Source of the DNA: CAZEDM01 sp964511075
GTDB taxonomy: Bacteria > Zixibacteria > MSB-5A5 > RBG-16-43-9
DNA length: 48,874 nt
Direction of reading: 5' to 3'
Assembly: GCA_964511075.1 (NCBI GenBank)
Contig: CAZEDM010000014.1
Location: 1 to 48,874, forward strand
Part shown: positions 17,231 through 25,368 of the stretch, piece by piece
Layout of the letters: every line of letters begins with the position of its first letter
Position numbering within the stretch: position 1 is the stretch's first letter
Program-made: the position numbers and the translations under genes
The notes under the pieces: generated by a model
Told to the model about the DNA's origin: nothing
Databases searched by the model: none
What the model saw: the letters and a program-made list of their open reading frames with translations, nothing else

Positions 17231-18190
17231 TTAATCTTTTATGCCTTGGCCACTACCAACAATTATGAAATAGACCTCTTTCCTTTCTCCCTCCTCTTTT
17301 CTATGAATAATCTTTCTCCTTTCCAGATTATGGAGAGATTTCATAATCTCATTTAGATGAACCCCTAAACAAGCTGCCATCTCTTCTCTCCGTACGGGTC
17401 TCCTGCTCAGAAGCTCAATTATAGCCTTCTCCAGGTCTCTGTGATAAGGTCTACTTGATTCTTTTCTGAAGTCTGATATCAACTCGACTTTGACTCCGGG
17501 ATCAAAGAGATCTTTGATCCTGATCAACTCCTCGTTATTCAAAGCCTTTGCACCTGATTCACCTGGTGGTCTGACCACGGTATTGAGTTCAACTTTATGA
17601 ACTCTCAAACCCTTGAGAAATCGATTGATCTTTACCATCTCCTCTTCAGAATCATTCATCTCCTTTACCAACATCACCTCAAGGTGGGCCTTTCCCTTAA
17701 AGCCCCGGGTAAAGTTTTTAAGCCCACGTAGAACCTTTTTGATACTCAAGCCACTTGCCGGACGATTAACCCTATGGAACACCTCCTCTGAAACAGCATC
17801 CAAGGAGGGAACGACCAGATCGGCGTAACTCAAATCTTTCCTTACCCTTTCCTCCCAGAGCAAGGAACCGTTCGTAAGGACTGCCACTGGAATACAGGTG
17901 AGCTCCTTTACCTTTCTTATTATCTCTCCGATATCCTGATTAAGAGTTGGCTCGCCTGATCCAGAGAAGGTTATATAATCTATGCCCTTATTTAGCTCGA
18001 GCACCTCCTTTAGTTGATTTATCAAGGAAGAGATTGTTACATAAGACCTCCTTTCTAAAGTTTGCTCAGTAGTTCTTCCCAGCTGACAGTATATGCAGTC
18101 ATAACTACAGGTTTTAAAAGGGATAATATCCACGCCTAAGGAGAGCCCTAGTCTCCTGGATGGGACAGGCCCGTAGATCATCTTTCTCAT
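17231..18190 (-). CDS. Radical SAM protein with C-terminal winged-helix region
   Basis: A 319-residue radical SAM enzyme. The cluster-binding triad is Cys28, Cys32 and Cys35 (CSYDCIYCQ), preceded by MIYGPVPSRRLGLSLGVD, which marks the COG0731-type Fe-S oxidoreductases. GSGEPTLN is the SAM-binding motif. The last about 70 residues (LLSRRPVRREEMAACLGV...LERRKIIHR) look like a winged helix. It overlaps the upstream MinD-type ATPase gene by 4 bp and is clearly part of the same operon. The reaction is unknown. Confidence 0.85.
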   Translation of the reverse strand: MRKMIYGPVPSRRLGLSLGVDIIPFKTCSYDCIYCQLGRTTEQTLERRSYVTISSLINQLKEVLELNKGIDYITFSGSGEPTLNQDIGEIIRKVKELTCIPVAVLTNGSLLWEERVRKDLSYADLVVPSLDAVSEEVFHRVNRPASGLSIKKVLRGLKNFTRGFKGKAHLEVMLVKEMNDSEEEMVKINRFLKGLRVHKVELNTVVRPPGESGAKALNNEELIRIKDLFDPGVKVELISDFRKESSRPYHRDLEKAIIELLSRRPVRREEMAACLGVHLNEIMKSLHNLERRKIIHRKEEGERKEVYFIIVGSGQGIKD

Positions 18191-19080
18191 ATTTCAATCC
18201 TGGCGTAAATATTCTGCCAAATTTCCTTGATCTCTTTTACCAGATTGGAATCCGTATATTCAAGAATGATTTTCCCTTCGACCATAGCTCGGGTAAAGGC
18301 GTTGTCAAAAGGAATTCTTCCTGCAATTTCAATCTTTTCTCTCTGGCAGAATTTTGTGATCTTATCGGTGTTTTCCAAATTGATGTCAAATTTATTGATT
18401 ACAACCACAGTTGATATCTTGAAATGATTGGTTAACCTTAACACCCTTTCTAAATCGGACATAGCTGAGAGGGTTGGCTCGGTAACTACCACCACCAGAT
18501 CAACTCCTGTCACCGAAGCTATGACCGGACAGCCAACACCTGGAGGGCCATCTACTATCACCAATCCTAAATTACCTCTATTGGCTGTTAATCTGGCGTT
18601 CTGTCTTACCAGATTTACCAGTTTACCTGAATTTTCCTCCGCGATCCCCAGCTTAGCATGAACCATCGGTCCATATTTTGTATCCGAAAGATACCATTCG
18701 CCTGAAAGGTCCTCCTTCATCTGAATGGCCTCAACTGGGCAGATGAGTACACACACTCCACAACCCTCGCAGGAAAGAGGATCAATTGTTATTTGATTTT
18801 CTCCTTCCGAGTTCTTTTTTCTCTCTTGCCTGATGGCACTGAATCGACACACCTCAAGGCATTTACCACAATTTGTGCATAAATCTAAATTTAATATGGC
18901 TTTGCTTCCACCTTTAAATTCGTGGGTTTCTTTTATCCTGGGATGGAGTAGAAGGTGAAGATCGGCAGCATCCACATCACAATCTGCCATGACCTTATTT
19001 TTGGCCAAAGCCGCAAAAGAGGCAGTGATTACTGTTTTGCCCGTCCCACCTTTACCACTAATTAGAGTTATTTGCTTCAT
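18187..19080 (-). CDS. MinD-superfamily ATPase with inserted two-cluster ferredoxin domain (copy 1)
   Basis: A 297-residue P-loop ATPase. GKGGTGKT at 9-16 is the deviant Walker A of the MinD/ParA group, and VIVDGPPGVGCPV is Walker B. Residues about 62-110 are a bacterial ferredoxin insert with CTNCGKCLEVCRF and CEGCGVCVLICPVEAI, enough for two [4Fe-4S] clusters. Proteins of this architecture occur as pairs in orp loci of sulfate reducers and next to NifX-like genes. It overlaps the radical SAM gene, and its partner MinD copy lies 515 bp further upstream on the strand. Its role is probably ATP-dependent electron delivery or metal-cluster handling. Confidence 0.9.
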   Translation of the reverse strand: MKQITLISGKGGTGKTVITASFAALAKNKVMADCDVDAADLHLLLHPRIKETHEFKGGSKAILNLDLCTNCGKCLEVCRFSAIRQERKKNSEGENQITIDPLSCEGCGVCVLICPVEAIQMKEDLSGEWYLSDTKYGPMVHAKLGIAEENSGKLVNLVRQNARLTANRGNLGLVIVDGPPGVGCPVIASVTGVDLVVVVTEPTLSAMSDLERVLRLTNHFKISTVVVINKFDINLENTDKITKFCQREKIEIAGRIPFDNAFTRAMVEGKIILEYTDSNLVKEIKEIWQNIYARIEI

Positions 19081-19136
19081 CTTTTATCTACATCCGCTTG
19101 ACTCCGAACAGATTATTCAATATCATAAAGACATAA

Positions 19137-19511
19137 CTAACGGTCTGACCGGGCAAGGCTGTCCAGTTTCGCTCGCAAAGGGTTCAAGGGCAAAAGCCCC
19201 ACGATCCGATCCACGGGTCTTCCCTTCTTGAATAAGATTACCGTAGGGATGCTTTGCACTCGATATTGCGTGGCAGTTTTGGGATTCTGATCCACGTTCA
19301 ATTTAAAGATGTGCACCCGTCCCGCATAATCCGGACCAATCTCATCCAAAAGTCCTCCCATAACCTGACAGGGTGGACATCGAGGTGACCAGAAATCCAC
19401 TACCACCGGCATATCAGACTCAAGCACTTTCTCTCGAAAGAATTGATCCGTTACAGAACGAGGCTTGCCAGGTTTTGGTGGCCTGTGGAATAAGTTCCTT
19501 AAAAATCCCAT
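19137..19511 (-). CDS. Thioredoxin-like protein with CPPC active site
   Basis: A 124-residue thioredoxin fold. The active site is Cys45-Pro-Pro-Cys48 (FWSPRCPPCQ) instead of the usual CGPC. The cis-proline loop is SIPTVILFKKG. An N-terminal extension of about 18 residues (NLFHRPPKPGKPRS) is basic and lacks a signal peptide, so the protein is cytoplasmic. It is encoded between the two MinD-type ferredoxin ATPases, which suggests it reduces or matures a partner in this cluster. Confidence 0.9.
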   Translation of the reverse strand: MGFLRNLFHRPPKPGKPRSVTDQFFREKVLESDMPVVVDFWSPRCPPCQVMGGLLDEIGPDYAGRVHIFKLNVDQNPKTATQYRVQSIPTVILFKKGRPVDRIVGLLPLNPLRAKLDSLARSDR

Positions 19512-19594
19512 CTCTTTTTAACTCCTGCATTCAAAGTGCGGCTATTATGACCGGAAATAGAAAGCCATCCCCTGAAGTAGGGGCAATAAGTAAC

Positions 19595-20449
19595 TTAAAT
19601 CCTTCTGGCTTTTTGCGAAATAATATCCCATAAATTTCGAAAGATCTTTCGGTAACGCTCCCCATTTATCCATAAGGGAATACCATAAGAGTAAAGCACT
19701 GCAATTTCTCTATCATAGGGTATCTGAGCCATTATGGGCACTCCCTCTTTTTCACAATAATCTTTTACCATGCCATCGCCTATACCAGCCCGGTTGATTA
19801 TTACCCCGTGATTTACACCCAGCTTCCTCACTACTTCTACTGCTAACTTGAGATCGTTCAAACCAAAAGGAGTTGGCTCGGTTACCAGTATACAGAGATC
19901 ACTTCCCTGAACTGCCTCGATTACCGGACAGGAGGTTCCAGGGGGGACATCGATAATGGTAACTCCACCAGAATCAATTCTCTTTTTAACAGCCCTTATC
20001 AAAGGGGTTGCCATGGGTTCGCCAATATTGAGACGGCCATGGATAAATCTAATACCCTCAGCTTTTCCCTCCTCTATCACACCTATTTCCCTTTTTACCT
20101 CGACCATTGCATTCTCCGGACAGAAAAGGGTGCAGCCACCACATCCATGACAGAGCTCGGGGAAGAGTAAAACCTCCTTGTTCACCACAACTATGGCGTG
20201 ATATTGACATACTTTTGAACATTCACCACAGAAGTTGCATTTAGTCCTATCAACCTGCGGAACGGGAATGCTCACCGGCTGATTATCGTCAATTTGAGGT
20301 TTCAAGAAGATATGGCCATTTGGCTCCTCCACATCACAATCCAGGAATTGAACCTCAAGTTTCTTCTCCTGAGATAAAAGAAGTGCCAGGCTCGTGGCTA
20401 TGATGGTTTTTCCAGTTCCACCCTTGCCGCTGGCAACCGAGATGATCAT
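19595..20449 (-). CDS. MinD-superfamily ATPase with inserted ferredoxin domain (copy 2)
   Basis: A 284-residue paralogue of the ATPase at 18187-19080: GKGGTGKT near the start, IIDVPPGTSCPV as Walker B, and a ferredoxin insert with CNFCGECSKVCQY and CHGCGGCTLFCPENAM. The two copies are clearly related but well diverged, as expected for a heterodimer. It overlaps the MBL hydrolase gene by 4 bp, so the two are translationally coupled. Confidence 0.9.
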   Translation of the reverse strand: MIISVASGKGGTGKTIIATSLALLLSQEKKLEVQFLDCDVEEPNGHIFLKPQIDDNQPVSIPVPQVDRTKCNFCGECSKVCQYHAIVVVNKEVLLFPELCHGCGGCTLFCPENAMVEVKREIGVIEEGKAEGIRFIHGRLNIGEPMATPLIRAVKKRIDSGGVTIIDVPPGTSCPVIEAVQGSDLCILVTEPTPFGLNDLKLAVEVVRKLGVNHGVIINRAGIGDGMVKDYCEKEGVPIMAQIPYDREIAVLYSYGIPLWINGERYRKIFRNLWDIISQKARRI

Positions 20450-21237
20450 TCTATCTTCACCTTTCCACCTACGCCTAATTTTATGAAATTTAGTTTACAC
20501 ACTTCCTCAAAAATATTTTGGCAAAGTTCCCCACTACAATGGCAGGGAGCAACCTTTTTAACTCCCAACTTTTCAAACTCGAGCACAGTCTCTTTTATTT
20601 CTTTCTCTGAACTGTTCAGCAGATGAAATCCGCCCAAGATCAAATAGATATCTTCACTCAGGAGCTTTTTGGCTCTCCTGACGATTTCAACTATTCCCGG
20701 ATGTGCACAGCCAGTGATGACCACTAATCCTTTTCCCGTCTTAATCAGCAGTGACTGCTCCTTGATGGAAAATCCCAGCTCGCCGGTTGAAAAAACATCC
20801 TTGCAGTTCTCAATTGGTTCTTTGACTTCGATATATCGAGCACCGGAATTCTCTATGTCCTTTTTGAATCTGGAAGGAAATGATTGCGGAAGGAAAACTT
20901 TCACCTCGTTGTTATTCTTCAAAAATTCTATAAGACCGCCGGTGTGATCACTATGATTATGGGAAAGAAAGATCAGATCTACCTGTTCAGGCCTGATTTT
21001 CAGTTTTTCCATATTGGAAAGCAAAGTAGCCCCATTCCCACCTGTGTCAAAGAGGATTGTCTTCTCCGTTCCTTGAATAAAACATGAGAATCCCCATTCC
21101 GGCTTAAGATGAGAATCATACGGATTATTATCATAGACGATCCGGATGATTACAGGCTTCATCTGCTTTAGCATGTTTCCGGAATGTGAATTTAAAAGGA
21201 TCGTCATTAAGCAAAGACTCTTTACCACATACTGCAT
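20446..21237 (-). CDS. MBL-fold metallo-hydrolase
   Basis: A 263-residue metallo-beta-lactamase-fold hydrolase with the metal motif HNHSDH (His93, His95, Asp97, His98), a late ITGCAHPG and the GGFHLL segment typical of the COG1237 group (dihydropterin-type phosphate synthase relatives). The first about 26 residues (to MKPVIIRIVYDNN) are not part of the usual fold. The ATG at 21237 has GAGGAAG upstream, but an internal start at Met22 or Met27 is also credible. It overlaps the MinD copy 2 gene. The substrate is not known. Confidence 0.8.
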   Translation of the reverse strand: MQYVVKSLCLMTILLNSHSGNMLKQMKPVIIRIVYDNNPYDSHLKPEWGFSCFIQGTEKTILFDTGGNGATLLSNMEKLKIRPEQVDLIFLSHNHSDHTGGLIEFLKNNNEVKVFLPQSFPSRFKKDIENSGARYIEVKEPIENCKDVFSTGELGFSIKEQSLLIKTGKGLVVITGCAHPGIVEIVRRAKKLLSEDIYLILGGFHLLNSSEKEIKETVLEFEKLGVKKVAPCHCSGELCQNIFEEVCKLNFIKLGVGGKVKIE

Positions 21238-21259
21238 TTTCGCTTCCTCAGCTCACAAC

Positions 21260-21505
21260 CTAATCTCTCTTACATATTCCATCTGAGGAGCAGGGAGGAG
21301 CATCGCATCTCTCCTCTCTTCCACAGCAGGTGGTGCCCTGAGCATTGGAACCTTTAATCGTAATGGCTGCAGGCATGGAGAGAAGCTTCTGCATCTTGGT
21401 CGAGCCGCAGTGAGGACAGGCAATCGATTTGGATTGTTTTTGGCTCATATGCAGGATTTCTGCTGTTCTGCCGCACTCCTGGCACTTATACTCATATATG
21501 GGCAT
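21260..21505 (-). CDS. FmdB-type zinc-ribbon protein (copy 1)
   Basis: An 81-residue protein starting MPIYEYKCQECG, the exact opening of the FmdB/CxxC regulatory-protein family, with the second pair CPHCG. The tail is unusually cysteine-rich (CCGREERC, CSSDGIC). The chosen ATG (21505) has GAGGAG 7 bases upstream; a longer frame to 21571 lacks support. It is paired with a second FmdB gene immediately upstream. Confidence 0.8.
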   Translation of the reverse strand: MPIYEYKCQECGRTAEILHMSQKQSKSIACPHCGSTKMQKLLSMPAAITIKGSNAQGTTCCGREERCDAPPCSSDGICKRD

Positions 21506-21552
21506 CTTATAACTCCTCAGGGATTGAACCAATCCCTTTATCTTGTTGTAGG

Positions 21553-21741
21553 TCAGACTGGACCTGCACATGCAGAACTATTGCTCGAAGCGTTCTTTCG
21601 TACTCCGAAGGCAGAATATATTCTTTTAAGGTTTTTGCTGCTACATTTTTTGCATATCAATTTTTCCGAATCTGACGTGACTCCCACCAAAAGATCAAAC
21701 TCCTCACCACAATCTTCACATTTGTAAGAATAGATTGGCAT
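21553..21741 (-). CDS. FmdB-type zinc-ribbon protein (copy 2)
   Basis: A 62-residue zinc ribbon beginning MPIYSYKCEDCGEEFD with the second pair CKKCSS. An AGGAGG site lies 7-8 bases before the ATG. Small FmdB proteins accompany metal-centre and C1 enzyme loci; the function is not established. The tandem arrangement with the copy at 21260 suggests a local duplication. Confidence 0.82.
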   Translation of the reverse strand: MPIYSYKCEDCGEEFDLLVGVTSDSEKLICKKCSSKNLKRIYSAFGVRKNASSNSSACAGPV

Positions 21742-21823
21742 CTGATTACCTCCTGTTCAACCGGGAATCTTTCTAAATCAAACCACAACTGATTTCTCAT
21801 TAACAGGGCGGAGGATAATTTTT

Positions 21824-22054
21824 TCACTCTCTGGTCATCGGGGTGTTGCATTTAGGACAATTCACCTGGTAGCAGGGGACTCCTCTTTGATGAGTGACTT
21901 TCGTTCCGCAGGAAGGGCATATACAACTACCACCCACTCCTGCTCCGGGACGATTACCTCCCATACGTCCCCTACCTTGACCCCGTCCCATCCCCATACC
22001 TCTTCCAGTCCCTGGACCCTGACCTGTTGGCCCTGTTCCATCACCTCTCGGCAT
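21824..22054 (-). CDS. Gly/Arg/Met-rich small zinc-ribbon protein
   Basis: A 76-residue protein. The first 40 residues are a low-complexity Gly-Met-Arg stretch beginning MPRGDGTGPTGQGPG, the same opening style as the DUF5320 protein at 23601. The second half has two Cys pairs, CICPSCG and CPKC, suited to zinc. An excellent GGAGG lies before the start. Similar small proteins accompany NifX/Mrp clusters in anaerobes. The function is unknown. Confidence 0.75.
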   Translation of the reverse strand: MPRGDGTGPTGQGPGTGRGMGMGRGQGRGRMGGNRPGAGVGGSCICPSCGTKVTHQRGVPCYQVNCPKCNTPMTRE

Positions 22055-22057
22055 CTT

Positions 22058-22183
22058 CTACCTCCATAGATAAAAGGTTAAAAATTTATTTCCTGAGTTC
22101 CTTTTAATCTCAATCACCAGGTTCACCTCGCCAAATAAACTGTTAGCCGCCTTTTTTAGCTTCCTCACCTCGTAAGAAAGCAA
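22058..22183 (-). CDS. Possible 41-residue small protein with TTG start
   Basis: An open frame on the minus strand, ending in a TAG that overlaps the ribosome binding site of the next gene, reads LSYEVRKLKKAANSLFGEV and then IEIKRN. Composition is protein-like and it fills an otherwise empty 188-bp gap. The start codon would be TTG (22183-22181), with GGAG very close upstream. I do not recognise the family. It may also be the tail of a decayed gene. Confidence 0.3.
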   Translation of the reverse strand: MLSYEVRKLKKAANSLFGEVNLVIEIKRNSGNKFLTFYLWR

Positions 22184-22242
22184 TCTCCGGTAAGAACGAC
22201 AGCACTCTGGATGAAAAAGAGATCACCTGCATTTTTGCCTGG

Positions 22243-22662
22243 TTAATTTCTTGAATGAAAATTTCTCCATTCATCGGGATATTTAATAGCTATTGCCCCT
22301 TGGGAACAACAGTTCACACAGGCTAGGCAAGCTATACATTTTCTGCTGTCAATTTGGGCAATCCGATCAACTGAAATTGCACCTGTCGGACAAACTCCAT
22401 AACAAAGCCCACAGCCCGTACATTCCTCTTTATCCACAACCGCCGAAACCCCCTGATCTTCGACAGGTCTCTGCTCGCCCATTTTCCACTTGATTCTTTC
22501 CACGCGCTGATGAAGAACCTGCAGTCTGGTTCTTAAGACATTCAGCTTTTCTCTTTCTCCCCAGAGAAATAGAGCAAAAGAAGGTCGGTAATGAGATGAG
22601 AGCATGCTTCCTTGCCTCAGCCAATGCCATACTTTGCTTGTACCATCTCTTCTTCTTGGCAT
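22243..22662 (-). CDS. 4Fe-4S ferredoxin-type protein
   Basis: A 139-residue protein. The last 70 residues are a two-cluster ferredoxin: CTGCGLCYGVCPTGAI and CIACLACVNCCSQGAI. The N-terminal half is basic and predicted helical (about 40-70, LRTRLQVLHQRVERIKWK). It sits between the NifX-like genes and the small zinc-ribbon genes, so it is a likely electron donor or scaffold in the same pathway. Confidence 0.82.
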   Translation of the reverse strand: MPRRRDGTSKVWHWLRQGSMLSSHYRPSFALFLWGEREKLNVLRTRLQVLHQRVERIKWKMGEQRPVEDQGVSAVVDKEECTGCGLCYGVCPTGAISVDRIAQIDSRKCIACLACVNCCSQGAIAIKYPDEWRNFHSRN

Positions 22663-22738
22663 CTCTTTATCCAGCCTGAGTTTTTCTAAATAGATAAAAA
22701 CACCGACTACTTTGAAAATGTTGATAAGTCAAAATGCT

Positions 22739-23140
22739 CTAAGGGGTATGATCTTCATGTCCCTCAGGGTGATCGCACTGGTTTTTTTCTATCCCATAGC
22801 CTCGTCCTGCTCCGGGTTTACACAGGCTTTCTCCGCCTTTGAGCAGCCCTTTAGTAAATTTATCTACTACTTCATCTATTCGTCCGCTTACACCAACTAT
22901 CGTCTCAATACCTTGTTCGGAAAAAAGTTCCTCTGCACGTTTGCCCATACCACCAGCTATGATGCAATTTATACCCTTCTCGGAGAGAAACCGGGGCAGG
23001 AAGGCAGGTGCATGTCCGGGATTGTTAACTGTTTCCTGGCTTAATACTTTCCCTTCCTCCATTTCCACGATAGTGAAGCAAGGGCAGCGCCCGAAATGGG
23101 GAGATACATATTCACCCTCAGTCGAAATTGCTATCTTCAT
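22739..23140 (-). CDS. NifX/NafY-like dinitrogenase cofactor family protein (copy 1)
   Basis: A 133-residue member of the Fe-Mo-cofactor-binding NifX/NifB-C fold: MKIAISTEGEYVSPHFGRCPCF at the start, IIAGGMGKRAEELF in the middle and an EVVDKFTKG helix. The C-terminal tail is His/Cys-rich (CDHPEGHEDHTP), which could add a metal site. Related proteins include the Mo/Cu-binding orange protein. No nitrogenase genes are visible, so a nitrogenase role is not implied. Confidence 0.85.
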   Translation of the reverse strand: MKIAISTEGEYVSPHFGRCPCFTIVEMEEGKVLSQETVNNPGHAPAFLPRFLSEKGINCIIAGGMGKRAEELFSEQGIETIVGVSGRIDEVVDKFTKGLLKGGESLCKPGAGRGYGIEKNQCDHPEGHEDHTP

Positions 23141-23157
23141 GTTTTTTGCTCCTTATT

Positions 23158-23538
23158 CTATTTCCCCTTGTCCTGTCTGAGCCCAAAGTGACCCTGCACA
23201 GAAGAATTGGACAGTTCCTTCAGTTCGTCTATCTCGTATTTTGACAAGGTCTCCTGAACGGTTCCGAAAGCACCCTGATATATCTTTATGTTTGCAGCTC
23301 TTAGCGTTTGAAAAGCATTGGGTCCCACATTACCGGTTATCACTGCACCCACGCCTTTGTCAGCAATGGTTTGAGCGGCTTGGGGACCAGCACCTCCCGT
23401 AGCGTCTGAAGCTGGATTGGGAACAGCCTCGATCTTTCTTTCTTCCAGATCGACGATTACGAAATAAGCGCATCTCCCGAAACGCGTGTCAACCTGGGCA
23501 TTCAGATTATCTCCCTGGGATGTTATGGCGACTTTCAA
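23158..23538 (-). CDS. NifX/NafY-like dinitrogenase cofactor family protein (copy 2)
   Basis: A 126-residue paralogue: MKVAITSQGDNLNAQVDTRFGRCAYF, then PQAAQTIADKGVGAVITGNVGPNA. It ends in a short charged tail without the His-rich extension of copy 1. The two are 17 bp apart and in the same operon as the Mrp ATPase, as in other NifX-Mrp clusters. Confidence 0.87.
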   Translation of the reverse strand: MKVAITSQGDNLNAQVDTRFGRCAYFVIVDLEERKIEAVPNPASDATGGAGPQAAQTIADKGVGAVITGNVGPNAFQTLRAANIKIYQGAFGTVQETLSKYEIDELKELSNSSVQGHFGLRQDKGK

Positions 23539-23562
23539 GATATCTCCTTTCCTTGATTTTAT

Positions 23563-23597
23563 GAGGGAGGGAAAAACAGATTTTTCTCCCTCCCTTT
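23563..23597 (-). terminator. Intra-operon hairpin between DUF5320 and NifX-like genes
   Basis: A long purine/pyrimidine stem, GAGGGAGGGAAAAA against TTTTTCTCCCTCCC with one bulge and a 4-base loop. It begins just after the DUF5320 stop. No clean T-tract follows on the minus strand. It could be a partial terminator or a transcript-stabilising end that sets the ratio of the flanking products. Confidence 0.4.
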
Positions 23598-23600
23598 ATT

Positions 23601-23999
23601 CTACTTCTTCTTCGGCTCCTCCTTTTCCAGCTCTGTCAGACGGCTCCTGATCTCCCCGATCTCTTCTTCCAGATTCCTGAGTTCCTCCTGCAGCATCTCC
23701 TTTTCCTCTTCCGCCGTAGGCTTTTGATAAGCTGGTGGATAAGCCATAGGATAAGGTGGATACTCTGGTGCGTAGGGTGGATACCCATAGAATCCACTTC
23801 TCCACCACCATCCACGACCACCACCAAAGGCACGACCTCTTCCGCCTCCCCGAGGAAAACCGCCCCTACCTACTCCAAACCAACCTCGAGCAGGGACAGG
23901 ATTAAGGTATCCTGGAACTGGATAACCAGCGCAATAGCCGGCTCCTCGACCTGTCATGGGTCCCCATCCAAGAGGACCAGTTCTGTCACCTCCTGGCAT
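23601..23999 (-). CDS. DUF5320-like protein with coiled-coil tail
   Basis: A 132-residue protein. It opens MPGGDRTGPLGWGPMTGRGAGYC, the signature of DUF5320. A Gly/Arg/aromatic low-complexity section and a Pro/Tyr-rich section (PPYAPEYPPYPMAYPPAYQ) follow. The last 40 residues form a charged coiled coil (EEEIGEIRSRLTELEKEE). The ATG at 23999 is preferred because AAAGGAGGTG precedes it. The family is typically found beside NifX/Mrp genes; the function is unknown. Confidence 0.75.
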   Translation of the reverse strand: MPGGDRTGPLGWGPMTGRGAGYCAGYPVPGYLNPVPARGWFGVGRGGFPRGGGRGRAFGGGRGWWWRSGFYGYPPYAPEYPPYPMAYPPAYQKPTAEEEKEMLQEELRNLEEEIGEIRSRLTELEKEEPKKK

Positions 24000-24004
24000 C
24001 TCAG

Positions 24005-24829
24005 TCACCTCCTTTCAAACATAGTTTTGGGTTTTAAACTCTCTATTATTTGCTCAACCATCTGCTCGAAAACTTTGAAGGCTGGTGAATCTGTTTTTCC
24101 CCGAATAAACGGTCTCCCTTCATCCCCTGAGGTAACAATATCCGGCTCTAGAGGGATCCTGCCTAAAAATGGAACTTCCATCTGCGCAGCTGTCTTCTCC
24201 CCACCACCGGTTTTGAAAAGGTCTATTCTCTTATCGCAATGAGGACAGATCAGACCGCTCATATTTTCGATGATGCCCATAACCGGAGCCTTCAGTTTTT
24301 TAGCGAAATTGACTGCCTTGCGTGAGTCCAGTAAAGCCACCTCCTGAGGAGTAGTAACAATGACGACGCCGTCTAAGTTCTTAATCAATTGAATTATGGA
24401 CAACGGCTCGTCCCCAGTTCCTGGCGGAGAATCTATTATCAGGAAGTCTAAGCTCCCCCATTCCACATCCTCTAAGAACTGCTGGATAGCTTTCATCTTT
24501 ATAGGTCCACGCCAAATCACTGGACTTTCTTTATCGCCCAAGATGAACCCCATAGACACCACCTTTAAATAAGCAGTATAACTGACAGGCCGAATCTTTC
24601 TCCCATCTCCTATTAGGGGCATCTCCTCCAGGTTAAGCAATTTAGGAATAGAGGGACCGTGGATGTCAATATCTAAAAGTCCTGTCTCAAAACGTCTTTG
24701 AGCTAACCCAAAAGCTAAATTGACCGCAACTGTGCTCTTGCCCACGCCTCCTTTATTACTCATCACCAGTATCTTGTGCTTCACATTTAGAATATTCTCT
24801 TTCACCTCTGTCTGCCGTGCTTGTTCCAT
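24005..24829 (-). CDS. Mrp/NBP35-family Fe-S carrier ATPase
   Basis: A 274-residue P-loop ATPase of the Mrp/ApbC/NBP35 group, which binds and transfers Fe-S clusters. NKGGVGKST is the deviant Walker A, DIDIHGPSIP the switch I region and IIDSPPGTGDEPL Walker B. ENMSGLICPHC carries the CxxC that holds a bridging cluster at the dimer interface, followed by FKTGGGEKTA. The ATG at 24829 has AAGAAAGG upstream; a GTG start at 24853 would add 8 residues. It is second in the operon, after the DUF134 regulator. Confidence 0.92.
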   Translation of the reverse strand: MEQARQTEVKENILNVKHKILVMSNKGGVGKSTVAVNLAFGLAQRRFETGLLDIDIHGPSIPKLLNLEEMPLIGDGRKIRPVSYTAYLKVVSMGFILGDKESPVIWRGPIKMKAIQQFLEDVEWGSLDFLIIDSPPGTGDEPLSIIQLIKNLDGVVIVTTPQEVALLDSRKAVNFAKKLKAPVMGIIENMSGLICPHCDKRIDLFKTGGGEKTAAQMEVPFLGRIPLEPDIVTSGDEGRPFIRGKTDSPAFKVFEQMVEQIIESLKPKTMFERR

Positions 24830-24870
24830 AGTTTTGCCTTTCTTAATCACCAATTCTTATATTGTCTTCC

Positions 24871-25350
24871 TTAACCAAAGCCTCCGCCTCGTCTTCTGCC
24901 CCTACCACACCCCCCCCTCCCTCTTCTCCAACCGCGGTTAAAATATCTATCTGCCGGATACAAATTGGGACTCCCGCATGAGGGGCAGACGATAGATTCC
25001 GGGGCGGGTTCTGGAAGCTGCCAAAGATAGTTACACTCACCGCATCTAAGCACACCTCCAACCATAACAAAATCTCCTCCCTCTATTCTTATAGCCTTAG
25101 CATTGATAATGGCATCAGCAATCTTCTTCCGTGCAGAAGCTAACATCCGCCCAAAGGTCTGCCTGGATATTTTCATCTTCTTTGCCGCCTCTTCCTGCTC
25201 CAAATCCATAAAGTCAGCCAGACGCAGAGCTTCATGCTCATCTACAGTTAAAACCACTTCCTCCAGATAAGCCAGTGGGATTCCCCGGGGTTTGAAGTAG
25301 GAGGAATTAGGTTCGGCCTCTATCCAGCGGCATCTTCTCGGTCTTGGCAT
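24871..25350 (-). CDS. DUF134 DNA-binding protein with zinc ribbon and Gly/Arg tail
   Basis: A 159-residue putative transcription regulator. Residues 1-100 are the DUF134 helix-turn-helix: MPRPRRCRWIEAEP, LTVDEHEALRLAD, LEQEEAAKKMKISRQTFGRML, resembling a sigma-like HTH. Then a zinc ribbon (CGECNYLW and CPSCGSPN) and a Gly/Arg/Cys tail (RRGRGGCGRGRRRGGGFG). It is the first gene of the NifX/Mrp operon. A perfect 20-bp palindrome overlaps its promoter, so autoregulation in response to metal, cluster or redox state is a fair inference. Confidence 0.85.
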   Translation of the reverse strand: MPRPRRCRWIEAEPNSSYFKPRGIPLAYLEEVVLTVDEHEALRLADFMDLEQEEAAKKMKISRQTFGRMLASARKKIADAIINAKAIRIEGGDFVMVGGVLRCGECNYLWQLPEPAPESIVCPSCGSPNLYPADRYFNRGWRRGRGGCGRGRRRGGGFG

Positions 25351-25368
25351 AAAAACTCCAGTTTTTAG

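Noticed and set aside
22739..23538. NifX-like genes as evidence for nitrogen fixation
   Set aside because: No nifHDK, nifB or nifEN is visible. The family also includes proteins with no nitrogenase role.
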